20,608 bases of DNA from Hungatella sp. UBA4396 (GCA_002389905.1 DGRE01000026.1:1-20608); one strand, 5' to 3'; counted from the first letter of the stretch, positions 7,491 to 15,301 are shown. A program made the numbers and translations. The notes: a model not told the origin generated them from the sequence alone.

Positions 7491-8738
7491 TCATTGTTTT
7501 TCCATGAGCCGTTTTTTGTACGCCCTTTTATATTCATACATTTTCTCGTCAGCAGCATTGAGCAAGTCAGCAGCAGACAGGATATTGTCCTCTTCCACCT
7601 CAATCACTCCGTAGCTTATGCTGTATTCAAAGGACAACCCTGATTTCCTGTTTACAGCATTTAAACAGTTTCTGAGAGCCTCCATCCTCTCCTTGGCCGC
7701 CTTGGCAGTCCAGTTTTGTATCAGCAGTACGAATTCATCTCCTCCTATGCGGCACGTGATCACCTCAGGGGAAAACTCCTGCAAAACATCGGACACCCTA
7801 ATGATGTAATTATCCCCTTCCATATGTCCGAACTGGTCGTTGACGTGCTTTAAGTTGTCTATATCAATGAAGAATAAGAGAAATTCCTCCCCGTCATCCA
7901 GCCATTGGTCCAATAATTCCATGCAGTAATGCCTGTTGTATGCCTGGGTTAAAGTATCGTAGTTGGCAATATTCTGCAGGTTGTTCAGCCTCTCCCTTTC
8001 CCTGGTAACATCAGAAATCACAAAGGCGAGAGCATTGCGCTTATGCCATCGCATAGGGTGGATGGACACGGAATAGTACTGTCCTCCCTCTTCTTCGGAA
8101 AGCTCCAGCTCCGTAACACGGGGCTCTTCTTTTCCCTTCATCTCTTCTGCCTGCCTTTTCATCCACTGGCGCAGCCTCTGTTCGGAGTGAATACCAGTCA
8201 AAGTGCTGTCCATTTCATGGCTGACAAACAGCCATTCTGCCGTATCCGCATCTGCTACCACGATCCACTGTGCGATCTTTCCCACAAGCAGTTCATATAA
8301 GCTTTTGTTCCGTGCCAGCATATGAATTTCCCTCTGTCTGCTCTCAATTTCTCTTAACAGGGCAAAGCGCTGCTGCTCCAGCTGCTCTGTCATGGAATTA
8401 AATGCATCGGAAAAGTCTCCCATAAAGTCCACCCGCTGCTGGTAATCTCCACGGGCTACCTGCTGGGTCTGCCATGTCAGATGCTTTAAAACTGCGTGAA
8501 GATTTTTGACAGGAGAAGCCAATTCATTCCTTGCCGGAGGCAGCTTCATGTCCAGACAGCCCTTTGAAAGGGCATCGGCTAATTCTGTCGTTTCCAACAC
8601 GCATTTGGAAAAGTACATCAATCCTTTCCCAAACTCCCGAAATTCTTCAGGCAGCTCCTTTAAATCCAGAACAGCACTTTCAGGATCATATACTACGTTG
8701 CTTAAATAAGTCAGCAAAAGCCTGGCAACGGTCTCCAT
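7491..8738 (-). CDS. Soluble HAMP-like/PAS/GGDEF diguanylate cyclase
   Basis: Predicted to make cyclic di-GMP from two GTP. The start used is ATG 8738 (415 residues): it has GGGGGAGG nine bases upstream, while the longer open frame would overlap the preceding gene. Residues 1-70 are unassigned. Residues 75-123 resemble a HAMP-like helical pair (PVKNL ... GDYQQRV ... MTEQLEQQ), a coiled coil continues to about 145, and a PAS-like domain lies at 146-247. GGDEF is at 255-415, with the metal aspartates Asp292 and Asp294 (FIDIDN) and an intact GGDEF at 332-336. The RxxD inhibitory site expected five residues before GGDEF is absent (SPEV), so product inhibition there is unlikely. No membrane segment is seen, so it should be cytosolic. 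It is 47 bases downstream of the V4R gene and probably co-transcribed, which suggests the V4R protein tunes it. Confidence 0.9.
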   Translation of the reverse strand: METVARLLLTYLSNVVYDPESAVLDLKELPEEFREFGKGLMYFSKCVLETTELADALSKGCLDMKLPPARNELASPVKNLHAVLKHLTWQTQQVARGDYQQRVDFMGDFSDAFNSMTEQLEQQRFALLREIESRQREIHMLARNKSLYELLVGKIAQWIVVADADTAEWLFVSHEMDSTLTGIHSEQRLRQWMKRQAEEMKGKEEPRVTELELSEEEGGQYYSVSIHPMRWHKRNALAFVISDVTRERERLNNLQNIANYDTLTQAYNRHYCMELLDQWLDDGEEFLLFFIDIDNLKHVNDQFGHMEGDNYIIRVSDVLQEFSPEVITCRIGGDEFVLLIQNWTAKAAKERMEALRNCLNAVNRKSGLSFEYSISYGVIEVEEDNILSAADLLNAADEKMYEYKRAYKKRLMEKQ

Positions 8739-8785
8739 AACACATTTCCTCCCCCTTTTGTTCCTGCGGCATAAAACTGCTTTCT

Positions 8786-9322
8786 CTATTGAATTTCTCC
8801 GCGGAACCTGCAAACTCTGTCACCGTTTGCCCAGCAATCAATTTCACGAACGTTATATTTTTTTCCTGTATACGTCTCCAGAATTCCAGAAATAAACCCT
8901 TCGTCATAGTAACATACGGTCTCCCCGGTGATGGGTAGTCCGCTGCAGTCTAAATCCTCGCCTATTGTCAGCACAATTTCTCCCGTGGCCTCATCAAATA
9001 CTTCCATGCGGAGAATTCCGATTTTCAGTTCGCGAAGCTTCTTTTGAAGATTTGCCACAAAGGTTCCGAAATCAGCCTTTAAATCCAAAACATTCTTTGC
9101 AAATTCCAGTCCGGCCAGATATCCGGCCTGGCGGAAATACTCATTTCCCTGATCCTTGCCGTGGGCTTTGGTCAGAACCTCCAAAAGAGTGTACTGCATC
9201 AGACGGTATACCAATACCGGCATTTCCTCTCCCAGGGCTCCCCGTCCCTTTTTAATATTTCCCAGAGACTTCCAGGTGAAGCCCTCCCTGCTATCTCCCT
9301 GCAAAAGCACGTTCTCCATCAT
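8786..9322 (-). CDS. V4R-domain protein (predicted small-molecule sensor)
   Basis: 178 residues. The C-terminal half (about 95-175) matches the V4R (4-vinyl reductase) fold seen in BchJ and in the sensor part of XylR/DmpR-type activators: LDCSGLP with Cys126, VCYYDEGFISGILE with Cys137, then Cys163 (EIDCW) and Cys171 (RVCRF). V4R domains are proposed to bind small hydrophobic ligands, and the conserved cysteines to bind a metal. The N-terminal half is helical and resembles the leader region of stand-alone V4R proteins. No DNA-binding or enzymatic domain is attached, so its output is likely through the GGDEF protein encoded next. AAAGGAG is six bases before ATG 9322; a second ATG directly follows and cannot be ruled out. 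The promoter at 9405-9433 fits both genes. Confidence 0.85.
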   Translation of the reverse strand: MMENVLLQGDSREGFTWKSLGNIKKGRGALGEEMPVLVYRLMQYTLLEVLTKAHGKDQGNEYFRQAGYLAGLEFAKNVLDLKADFGTFVANLQKKLRELKIGILRMEVFDEATGEIVLTIGEDLDCSGLPITGETVCYYDEGFISGILETYTGKKYNVREIDCWANGDRVCRFRGEIQ

Positions 9323-9404
9323 GGCATGCTCCTTTCCTCTTTCGCACTTATTTTTGATACTGCTTCACATTTTCTTTTCTGGAAAAAATTGTCATATAAC
9401 ATGC

Positions 9405-9433
9405 ATTTTACCATAAAAAATACAGGGTTTCAA
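9405..9433 (-). promoter_or_regulatory. Promoter of the V4R-GGDEF operon
   Basis: Minus strand TTGAAA (9433-9428), 17-base spacer, TAAAAT (9410-9405). The leader to ATG 9322 is about 75 bases, with no recognisable riboswitch. Confidence 0.65.
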
Positions 9434-9483
9434 GAAATGCAGGGAAGATATGATCCACAAATCGACATTTTTTTACCTTTTCT

Positions 9484-9600
9484 TTAACAAATTGCGTTTT
9501 TCTTATTTATAATTGCAAAATCTTGTAATCAAGAAAAAAGCAGGACTAAAAAAACACCTCATTTCCAGCATTATAGGGAATGAAGTGTCTTTATAATTTT
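9484..9600 (+). ncRNA. Candidate small RNA with its own promoter
   Basis: Plus-strand TTAACA (9484-9489), 18-base spacer and perfect TATAAT (9508-9513) make a strong-looking promoter with no gene behind it. A start near 9520 would give about 75 bases: a small TCTTG-TAAT-CAAGA hairpin (9521-9534) and then the stem at 9554-9588, followed by a T-rich run (9589-9600). The same stem is the metA terminator on the other strand. The rightward U-tract is imperfect, so this is only a candidate. Confidence 0.3.
9546..9588 (-). terminator. Terminator of the rluF-ligA-metA operon
   Basis: Minus-strand arms ACACTTCATTCC (9588-9577) and GGAAATGAGGTGT (9566-9554) pair with one bulge and one wobble, followed by seven T. 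It lies about 30 bases past the metA stop. Confidence 0.75.
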
Positions 9601-9616
9601 GCTGAGGACAAGGTAA

Positions 9617-10543
9617 TCAGACCTTTTCCCCATTTTCATCCAAGATGTAAGGAGTCATCTGGTATACATAGAAGTTCAGCCAGTTTCCGTATAAGGTATT
9701 GGCTCCATTCCTCCAGTTCAGCACCGGAAGCGTATCCGGGTTGTCATTTTCGTAATAGTTGCAGGGGATATCCGGATTCAGGCCTTTATCCATATCTCTG
9801 TGGTATTCTCCGTTCAGCGTCATGCGGTCGTATTCCGGATGGCCCTGGATAAAAATGTGCTTTCCGTCAAGACTCATGACCAGAAGGATTCCGGCTTCTT
9901 TGGACTCCGCCAGAATCTTCAGTTCCGGATGTTTTTCAATGTCTTCTCTTCGAACCTCCGTATAACGGGAATGGGGGGCCATCACATAGTCATCCAAGCT
10001 GCGCACCAAAGGCACCTTTCTGTCTAAAACCTTGTGGCAGTAGACGCCGGACAGCTTATCTTTCCGTTTATATTTCGGTATCTGATAATGGTAGTAAAGG
10101 CCGGCCTGGGCTCCCCAGCAGATATGAAAGGTGCTGGTCACATAGGTTTTGCTCCACTCCATGATCTTTTTCAGCTCTTCCCAATAGTTTACCTCTTCAA
10201 ATTCCATGTTCTCCACCGGCGCTCCGGTGATGATCATTCCGTCAAACTTCTTTCTCTTTACCTCGTCAAAATAAACGTAAAACTTGTTTAAATGGCTGGC
10301 AGACGTGTTCTTTGAAGTATGACTTTCCAGCATGAGGAAGGTACAATCCACCTGCAGGGGCGTGTTGGAAAGGGCTCTGAGAAGCTGGGTTTCAGCCTCT
10401 TCTTTTACCGGCATTAAGTTTACGATCAGAATTTCCAGAGGACGAATATCCTGGCTCAGCGCCCGGTCTTCATCCATCATAAAGATATTTTCCCTCTCCA
10501 GTATGGCTTTTGCGGGCAGCTCCTTTTGTACTTTAATCGGCAT
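9617..10543 (-). CDS. metA: Homoserine O-acetyltransferase, MetA family
   Basis: 308-residue cytosolic enzyme that activates homoserine for methionine synthesis. Catalytic Cys142 (HICWGAQA), His235 and Glu237 (QGHPEYDR) of the MetA triad are present at the same numbers as in E. coli MetA. Residue 111, in GAPVE, is Glu. In characterised MetA proteins Glu111 restricts the acyl pocket to acetyl-CoA, while Gly111 (E. coli) allows succinyl-CoA, so the acetyl donor is predicted despite the family name. The gene starts three bases after ligA, and its GGAGG lies at the end of ligA, so it should be co-transcribed. No SAM riboswitch or T-box precedes it and the usual partners (metY, metB, metC) are not in the window. 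It is the last gene of rluF-ligA-metA. Confidence 0.95.
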   Translation of the reverse strand: MPIKVQKELPAKAILERENIFMMDEDRALSQDIRPLEILIVNLMPVKEEAETQLLRALSNTPLQVDCTFLMLESHTSKNTSASHLNKFYVYFDEVKRKKFDGMIITGAPVENMEFEEVNYWEELKKIMEWSKTYVTSTFHICWGAQAGLYYHYQIPKYKRKDKLSGVYCHKVLDRKVPLVRSLDDYVMAPHSRYTEVRREDIEKHPELKILAESKEAGILLVMSLDGKHIFIQGHPEYDRMTLNGEYHRDMDKGLNPDIPCNYYENDNPDTLPVLNWRNGANTLYGNWLNFYVYQMTPYILDENGEKV

Positions 10544-10546
10544 AAT

Positions 10547-12505
10547 TTATTCCTCCAGCATTCTCATGAAATCTTCTTCTGAAATAATAGGCACCTCCAG
10601 TTCCTTGGCCTTTTTATTTTTTGAAGAGGCTGACATGGTATCGTTGTTAATCAGGTAAGTGGTTTTGGAAGTCACGGAACCGGTCACCTTGCCTCCATTG
10701 GCCTCGATCACCTCCTGCAGCTCCTTCCGGTTGGCATAGCGCTCCACCGAGCCGGTGATGACAAATACCATGCCCTCAAACTTTCCGCCTCCTTCCGGGG
10801 TTCCTTCCTGTTCCAGGGTGATTTCCGACAGCAGACGGTCCACTGCTTCATTGTTTTTATCTTCTTTAAAATACTTGATCCAGCCTTCTGCCAGCACCTT
10901 TCCGATGCCGTTTACGGTCATAAGCTCCTCTTCCTCCGCCCGGCGCATTTTTTCAAAATTGTATTTGAATTCCCGGCACAGCATTTTGGCGTTTGCCACA
11001 CCGATTCCGGCGATTCCCAGGCCATAGACCAGTCTGGGGAGGGTGGTGTGGGATGCTCTTTCAATGGCGGCCATGAGGTTGTCAAAGGACTTTCTTCCAA
11101 ATCCCTCCATGGTGGTGATGGTTTCCTCATAATCCCTTAAATAAAAGATATCTCTAAACTCCCGGATGAATCCGGCGCCTATGAATTTTTCCAGGGTGGC
11201 TTCTGACAGACCTTCAATGTTTAAGGCATCACGGCTGACAAAGAGGGAAAAGCTTTTGATCCGCTTGGCCTGACAGTCGGGATTGGTGCAGTAAAGGCTC
11301 TTTACCTCCCCTACCCTTCGGATTTCCGTATCTCCCTGGCATACCGGGCACTGGTCCGGTACATGGACGGTATTGGTTCTGGTTAAATTATCGGCAATCT
11401 GGGGGATGATCATGTTTGCCTTGTAAACTGTGATCTGATCTCCTTCTCCCAGCTCCAAGGCTTCCATAATGCTTAGGTTATGGACGCTGGCCCGGCTTAC
11501 TGTTGTACCTTCCAGCTCCACCGGATCAAAGATGGCTACCGGATTGATGAGGCCGGTTCTGGAGGCACTCCACTCAATGTAATTCAGTTTTGTTTCCCGG
11601 ATTTCATCAGCCCATTTGAAAGCAATGGCATTTCTTGGGAATTTGGCGGTCCTGCCAAGGGATTCTCCGTAAGCAATGTTGTCAAAAATGAGAACCAGGC
11701 CGTCAGAAGGGAAATCATATCCCGGGGCCTCTTTTGCAAATTCCTCTACGGCTTCTGGCAGAGTATCCTTTGTTACCGCTTTATAATCCACCACATCAAA
11801 GCCCTGGTTTTTCAGCCACTGAAGCTGGTTCATTCTGGAATTTTCGAAATCCACGCCTTCTGCCGTCACCAGGCCGAAAGCATTGAAATTCACATTCCGG
11901 CTGGCTGTGATCTGGTTGTTTAGCTGCCTGACTGAGCCGCTGCACAAATTTCTGGGGTTCTTATATTTGGCGGCCAAATCCTCGATTTCTTCATTAATCC
12001 GGTTAAAGTCTGAATACTTGATCACCGCTTCCCCCCGGAGAACCAATTCTCCCTGATGGGATATATTGATGGGAATATTGGAAAATACCCTGGCATTGTT
12101 TGTGATGACCTCGCCGATTTCTCCGTTTCCCCTTGTTACGGCCTTTTGGAGGGTTCCGTGGTTGTAAACCAGAACTACTGTCAAGCCGTCCAGCTTCCAG
12201 GAAAGGATTCCGGGCTGGTCTCCCAGCCATTCCTGCAGGCTTTCTGGGCTTTTGGTTTTATCCAGAGAGAGCATGGGGCTTTCATGGGCCTCTTTGGGAA
12301 GCTCGCCTAAGACCTGATAGCCCACGTTTTGGGTGGGGCTTTTGGAAAGGATGATTCCTGTCTCCTGTTCAAGAGCTTGCAGCTCATCGTAGAGCTTATC
12401 GTATTCATAGTTGCTCATGATCTCCCGGTTTTCCTGATAATAGGCTTTTCCTGCCTCTGTGAGCACTTGAATCAGTTCTTTGATTCTGTTTATTTTACCG
12501 TCCAT
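10547..12505 (-). CDS. ligA: NAD-dependent DNA ligase LigA
   Basis: 652-residue replication and repair ligase that seals nicks using NAD. The adenylation domain has nucleophile Lys104 in SWKLDGLT, motif RGNGEIGEVITNN (125-137) and NPRNLCSGSVRQLN (183-196). An OB fold follows (about 310-375). The zinc finger is Cys386, Cys389, Cys406 and Cys411, then tandem HhH (about 425-545) and BRCT (574-652). Domain order and length are complete. Several motif residues differ from textbook LigA (NPRNxAAGSLRQLD, RGDGxxGEDVTxN). I recall the same variants in Lachnospiraceae ligases, so this is probably the housekeeping copy. AAGGAG seven bases before ATG 12505; the start overlaps the rluF stop by 11 bases. 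Confidence 0.96.
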   Translation of the reverse strand: MDGKINRIKELIQVLTEAGKAYYQENREIMSNYEYDKLYDELQALEQETGIILSKSPTQNVGYQVLGELPKEAHESPMLSLDKTKSPESLQEWLGDQPGILSWKLDGLTVVLVYNHGTLQKAVTRGNGEIGEVITNNARVFSNIPINISHQGELVLRGEAVIKYSDFNRINEEIEDLAAKYKNPRNLCSGSVRQLNNQITASRNVNFNAFGLVTAEGVDFENSRMNQLQWLKNQGFDVVDYKAVTKDTLPEAVEEFAKEAPGYDFPSDGLVLIFDNIAYGESLGRTAKFPRNAIAFKWADEIRETKLNYIEWSASRTGLINPVAIFDPVELEGTTVSRASVHNLSIMEALELGEGDQITVYKANMIIPQIADNLTRTNTVHVPDQCPVCQGDTEIRRVGEVKSLYCTNPDCQAKRIKSFSLFVSRDALNIEGLSEATLEKFIGAGFIREFRDIFYLRDYEETITTMEGFGRKSFDNLMAAIERASHTTLPRLVYGLGIAGIGVANAKMLCREFKYNFEKMRRAEEEELMTVNGIGKVLAEGWIKYFKEDKNNEAVDRLLSEITLEQEGTPEGGGKFEGMVFVITGSVERYANRKELQEVIEANGGKVTGSVTSKTTYLINNDTMSASSKNKKAKELEVPIISEEDFMRMLEE

Positions 12506-13283
12506 CAGACTTCTCCTTTTTTCCTTCCTTGTAAGAAAGATTCGTAGAGCCCTTTAAGGTCTCCTTCATCTGGTGGTATTCTTTCTTTGATAGTTCCCGG
12601 TAAGCTCCGGGCTTTAAATCTCCAAGTTCTACGTTCATGACCCGCATTCGTTTCAGCATCCGCACTTCATATCCCAACTCCCCGCACATTCGGCGGATCT
12701 GGCGGTTTAAGCCCTGGGTTAAAACGATGCGGAAGGCCTTTTCTCCTGCCTTTGCCGCAAAACATGGTTTGGTGGTTTCATTAAGTTCTGAGAGAAATAC
12801 TCCCTTTCGCATCTTCCTGATGAAATCATCGGTGACAGGGCGGTTTACTTTCACTAAATACTCCTTTTCATGAGCATTTCCGCTGCGCATCATCTTATTC
12901 ACCAGATCTCCCTGATTTGTCATGAGAATCAGCCCTTCCGAATCCTTGTCCAGACGGCCTACGGGATAAACTCTTACAGGATATCCTACCATATCCACAA
13001 TGTTGGGGGCGCGGTCCTTTTCCGAGGTAGTGCATACGATGCCTTTGGGTTTATGGACTGCCAAAAAGACGGGGCGGGCCTTGTGATCCTTCTCCCCTTT
13101 TCCGCTTTCCACAGCCCGTCCATTGACCGTAACCTTCTGACCGGGAAGAACCTTCTGGCCGGGTACCGGAGAAGCTCCGTTCACACGCACCTTTCCTGCC
13201 TCTACAAGCCTGTCCGCTTCTCTGCGGGAACAGACTCCGGCTTCGCTTAAAAATTTATTCAGACGGATTCCTTCTGACTCCAT
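12495..13283 (-). CDS. rluF: 23S rRNA pseudouridine synthase, RluF-like
   Basis: 262 residues of the RsuA/RluB/RluE/RluF family, converting one rRNA uridine to pseudouridine. An S4 RNA-binding domain (6-56, RLNKFLSEAGVCSRREADR) is followed by the catalytic domain with Asp112 in GRLDKDSEGL, NAHEKEYLV (136-144) and GLNRQIRRMC (191-200). The closest match I recall is E. coli RluF (LVNKILRAGNDHEKEYLV, GYEVKKLERTRIMNV), so position 2604 of 23S rRNA is the likely target, but RluB specificity is not excluded. The tail is short and basic, unlike the long RluF tail of E. coli. AGGGAG seven bases before ATG 13283. First gene of the operon with ligA and metA. Confidence 0.9.
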   Translation of the reverse strand: MESEGIRLNKFLSEAGVCSRREADRLVEAGKVRVNGASPVPGQKVLPGQKVTVNGRAVESGKGEKDHKARPVFLAVHKPKGIVCTTSEKDRAPNIVDMVGYPVRVYPVGRLDKDSEGLILMTNQGDLVNKMMRSGNAHEKEYLVKVNRPVTDDFIRKMRKGVFLSELNETTKPCFAAKAGEKAFRIVLTQGLNRQIRRMCGELGYEVRMLKRMRVMNVELGDLKPGAYRELSKKEYHQMKETLKGSTNLSYKEGKKEKSDGR

Positions 13284-13315
13284 GTTTTTTCTCCCTTACT
13301 ATATACTAAATAAAA

Positions 13316-13344
13316 ATTATAGCATTGCCGGTGAGGTACGTCAA
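13316..13344 (-). promoter_or_regulatory. Promoter of rluF-ligA-metA
   Basis: Minus strand TTGACG (13344-13339), 17-base spacer, TATAAT (13321-13316) preceded by TGC, an extended -10. It is one of the strongest-looking promoters in the window. Its -35 begins one base after the T-tract of the upstream terminator. Confidence 0.8.
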
Positions 13345-13345
13345 C

Positions 13346-13388
13346 AAAAGGGGCTGCTGCAAAATGAACTTTTGCAGCAGCCCCTTTT
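13346..13388 (-). terminator. Terminator of the citrate transporter gene
   Basis: Nineteen-base perfect arms AAAAGGGGCTGCTGCAAAA and the reverse complement (13370-13388) around a 5-base loop. The T flank on the minus strand is only four bases before the rluF promoter. Confidence 0.88.
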
Positions 13389-13401
13389 CATAAGGCAGGT
13401 T

Positions 13402-14760
13402 CTATATTGCAATCAAGCCCAGCAGCACTCCGCTGAATACCATGATCACACTGATGATATAGAGATATTTAAAAGAAAACTTAATGTGATCCTTCAGGTC
13501 TAAATCTACAAAGCCAAGGGCAAGGAAGGTGGCCGGTACCATGGGGCTGATCATAAGGGAAACATTTTTTCCCAGCAGCATGGCCAAAGCCGTGTTGATT
13601 CCCGTAACCCCATAGGATTCTCCTACACCGATTACCAGCGGCATAATGCCGTAGAAATAAGCATCCGTTCCTGTTACCATGCCTAAAGGCAGACCGATAA
13701 GTCCAAAAATGATATGAACATATTTACCCAGGAAATCCGGAATCAGGGACAGAAGTACGTTTGTCATTGCCTCCAGCATTCCCGTGCCGTCAAGAATACC
13801 GACGAAGGCACCGGCTGCCAGCATGGTTGCCGAAATCAGAATCGCACCGGCTGCATGAGACTTAATGCGGGAATCCTGCATTTTCATAGAAGGGTAGTTG
13901 ACAATGAGGGCCAAAGCCAGAGCCATCATAAACAGTACATAGGACTGGGCAATATCAAATACCAAAGAAACGATCAAAACGAGAATCAAAAGACCGTTAA
14001 ACCATACCAGATTGGGCCGAAGCAGCTCCTGCCTCTTGGAATCCACGTTTTCATCCTTTGTTCCATCAGCTTGAATGCTGCCTGCAGATGCCAGTCCTGC
14101 ACCTCTTTTCTTCTCCGCGAGACCCAGGATAACTGCCAGACCTATGGAGCAGACAAGACCCACTGCCTGAATGGGAATCAGGGACATCCATAATTCATTG
14201 GCATCCATCTCCAGTACGGTTGCGGCCCTCACCGTAGGACCTCCCCATGGCACCAGATTCATAACACCCATAGAAGCCGCCGTAAGGGCCAGAAGGGTAT
14301 GAGTGCGCATATTCAGCCGCTTGTAAATGGGATACAGGGCCGGTATGGTAATCAGGACCGTTGTAACGGTAGCTCCGTCAAGATGTCCGATGACTGCTAT
14401 GACAGAGGTTGCCACTGTAATGGCCACCACATTGTTGCCAGCCTTCTTCAACAGCGCATCAACGATTACATCAAACACACCCACATCGCTCATTACACCA
14501 AAAAACAACACGGAAAACATCAGCAGAACGGCATTATTCATCGTGGTTCCAACACCGGTTTTAATAAAATCCGTAACTGTGCGGAACACTTGTCCCACAG
14601 GCACCTCTCCTCCCATAAAAGCCGCCACATAGCTCACAAGAAGGCCGATAACGGTAGGTATGGAAATCAGAACCACCACCGGAGAGATTTTCCCCTTCAT
14701 CAAAAGTATCATGGTGATAATGATCAGCGCAAATCCAAAAACAGCTAAAATTGCATTCAT
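13402..14760 (-). CDS. CitMHS-family citrate-metal:proton symporter
   Basis: 452-residue membrane transporter of the family of Bacillus CitM/CitH, which carry citrate complexed with Mg or Ca. Hydrophobic segments run the full length, with a soluble loop at about 220-245 (KKRGAGLAS ... DGTKDENVDSKRQ). Family motifs visible are HLDGATVTT at 126-134 (CitM has LDGDGTTT), MGVMNLVPWGGPTVRAA at 164-180 and GTDAYFYGIMPLV in the second half. Ion preference and exact substrate cannot be read, and no citrate lyase or two-component system is in the window. AGGGG is eight bases before ATG 14760. Divergent from the hemerythrin gene over a 128-base gap; a TATAAT lies on its strand near 14839-14844 but without a fitting -35. 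Confidence 0.88.
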   Translation of the reverse strand: MNAILAVFGFALIIITMILLMKGKISPVVVLISIPTVIGLLVSYVAAFMGGEVPVGQVFRTVTDFIKTGVGTTMNNAVLLMFSVLFFGVMSDVGVFDVIVDALLKKAGNNVVAITVATSVIAVIGHLDGATVTTVLITIPALYPIYKRLNMRTHTLLALTAASMGVMNLVPWGGPTVRAATVLEMDANELWMSLIPIQAVGLVCSIGLAVILGLAEKKRGAGLASAGSIQADGTKDENVDSKRQELLRPNLVWFNGLLILVLIVSLVFDIAQSYVLFMMALALALIVNYPSMKMQDSRIKSHAAGAILISATMLAAGAFVGILDGTGMLEAMTNVLLSLIPDFLGKYVHIIFGLIGLPLGMVTGTDAYFYGIMPLVIGVGESYGVTGINTALAMLLGKNVSLMISPMVPATFLALGFVDLDLKDHIKFSFKYLYIISVIMVFSGVLLGLIAI

Positions 14761-14819
14761 TGTTTCATCCCCTTTCTGGAATTTAGTAAAACCTCAATCT
14801 TCAAATAGATATAATTTGC

Positions 14820-14848
14820 TTGAACTATAGAAGATTTTATTATAAGAT
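14820..14848 (+). promoter_or_regulatory. Candidate promoter of the hemerythrin gene
   Basis: TTGAAC (14820-14825), 17-base spacer, TAAGAT (14843-14848). The spacing is ideal but the -10 is imperfect. The ribosome site AAGGAGG follows at 14875-14881. Confidence 0.5.
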
Positions 14849-14888
14849 AATGGAAAGTTTGAAAATACATTACTAAGGAGGAATTGCT

Positions 14889-15287
14889 ATGCCTTGGACC
14901 CCGAATTTATCCGTAGGAATATCAATGATTGACGATCAGCACAAAACCTGGTTCACACATGCAGAAAAGCTGTTTGAAGCAGGAAAAAACAACAATGCCA
15001 AAGAATATGTAGGTGAGCTTCTTGACTTTCTGGACAGCTACACCAAAAAGCACTTTGCAGATGAAGAAAAGTATATGCAAAGCATTCGCTATCCCGGATA
15101 TGATGAGCAGAAAAAAGCTCATACCGCATTTATCACGCAGTTAGACAAATTACGCAGTGACTACAAAGCTTCCGGCGGCAACTTACTGGTCATTTTAAAC
15201 GCCAACCAGATGGTGCTCACCTGGCTCACCCAGCATATTTCTAATCTGGACAAAAAGATTGGTGAATTTGCAAAAAATGCTCATTGA
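14889..15287 (+). CDS. Bacteriohemerythrin
   Basis: 132-residue four-helix-bundle protein with a non-heme di-iron site, thought to bind or scavenge oxygen or sense it in anaerobes. Ligands seen: His18 (DDQHK), His55 and Glu59 (KKHFADEEKYM), His78 (KKAH), His116 and Asp121 (TQHISNLDKKIG). The expected His at position 74 of the HxxxH pair is Gln (DEQKKAH), so one of the usual five histidines is missing. Length is that of single-domain bacterial hemerythrins; no sensor or output domain is attached. AAGGAGG is seven bases before ATG 14889. It ends at a large stem-loop shared with the facing regulator gene. In a strict anaerobe it could deliver or protect iron for neighbouring Fe-S enzymes, but this is inference. 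Confidence 0.92.
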   Translation: MPWTPNLSVGISMIDDQHKTWFTHAEKLFEAGKNNNAKEYVGELLDFLDSYTKKHFADEEKYMQSIRYPGYDEQKKAHTAFITQLDKLRSDYKASGGNLLVILNANQMVLTWLTQHISNLDKKIGEFAKNAH

Positions 15288-15301
15288 TCTGTTTAAAATT
15301 T

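Noticed and set aside
8739..8813. Longer start for the diguanylate cyclase (ATG 8813)
   Set aside because: It would overlap the V4R gene by 28 bases, has no SD, and the extra residues do not look like a domain; ATG 8738 has GGGGGAGG.
14761..14888. Riboswitch or regulator site in the citrate transporter-hemerythrin gap
   Set aside because: Only AT-rich promoter-like text is seen; no stable structure or clear inverted repeat.
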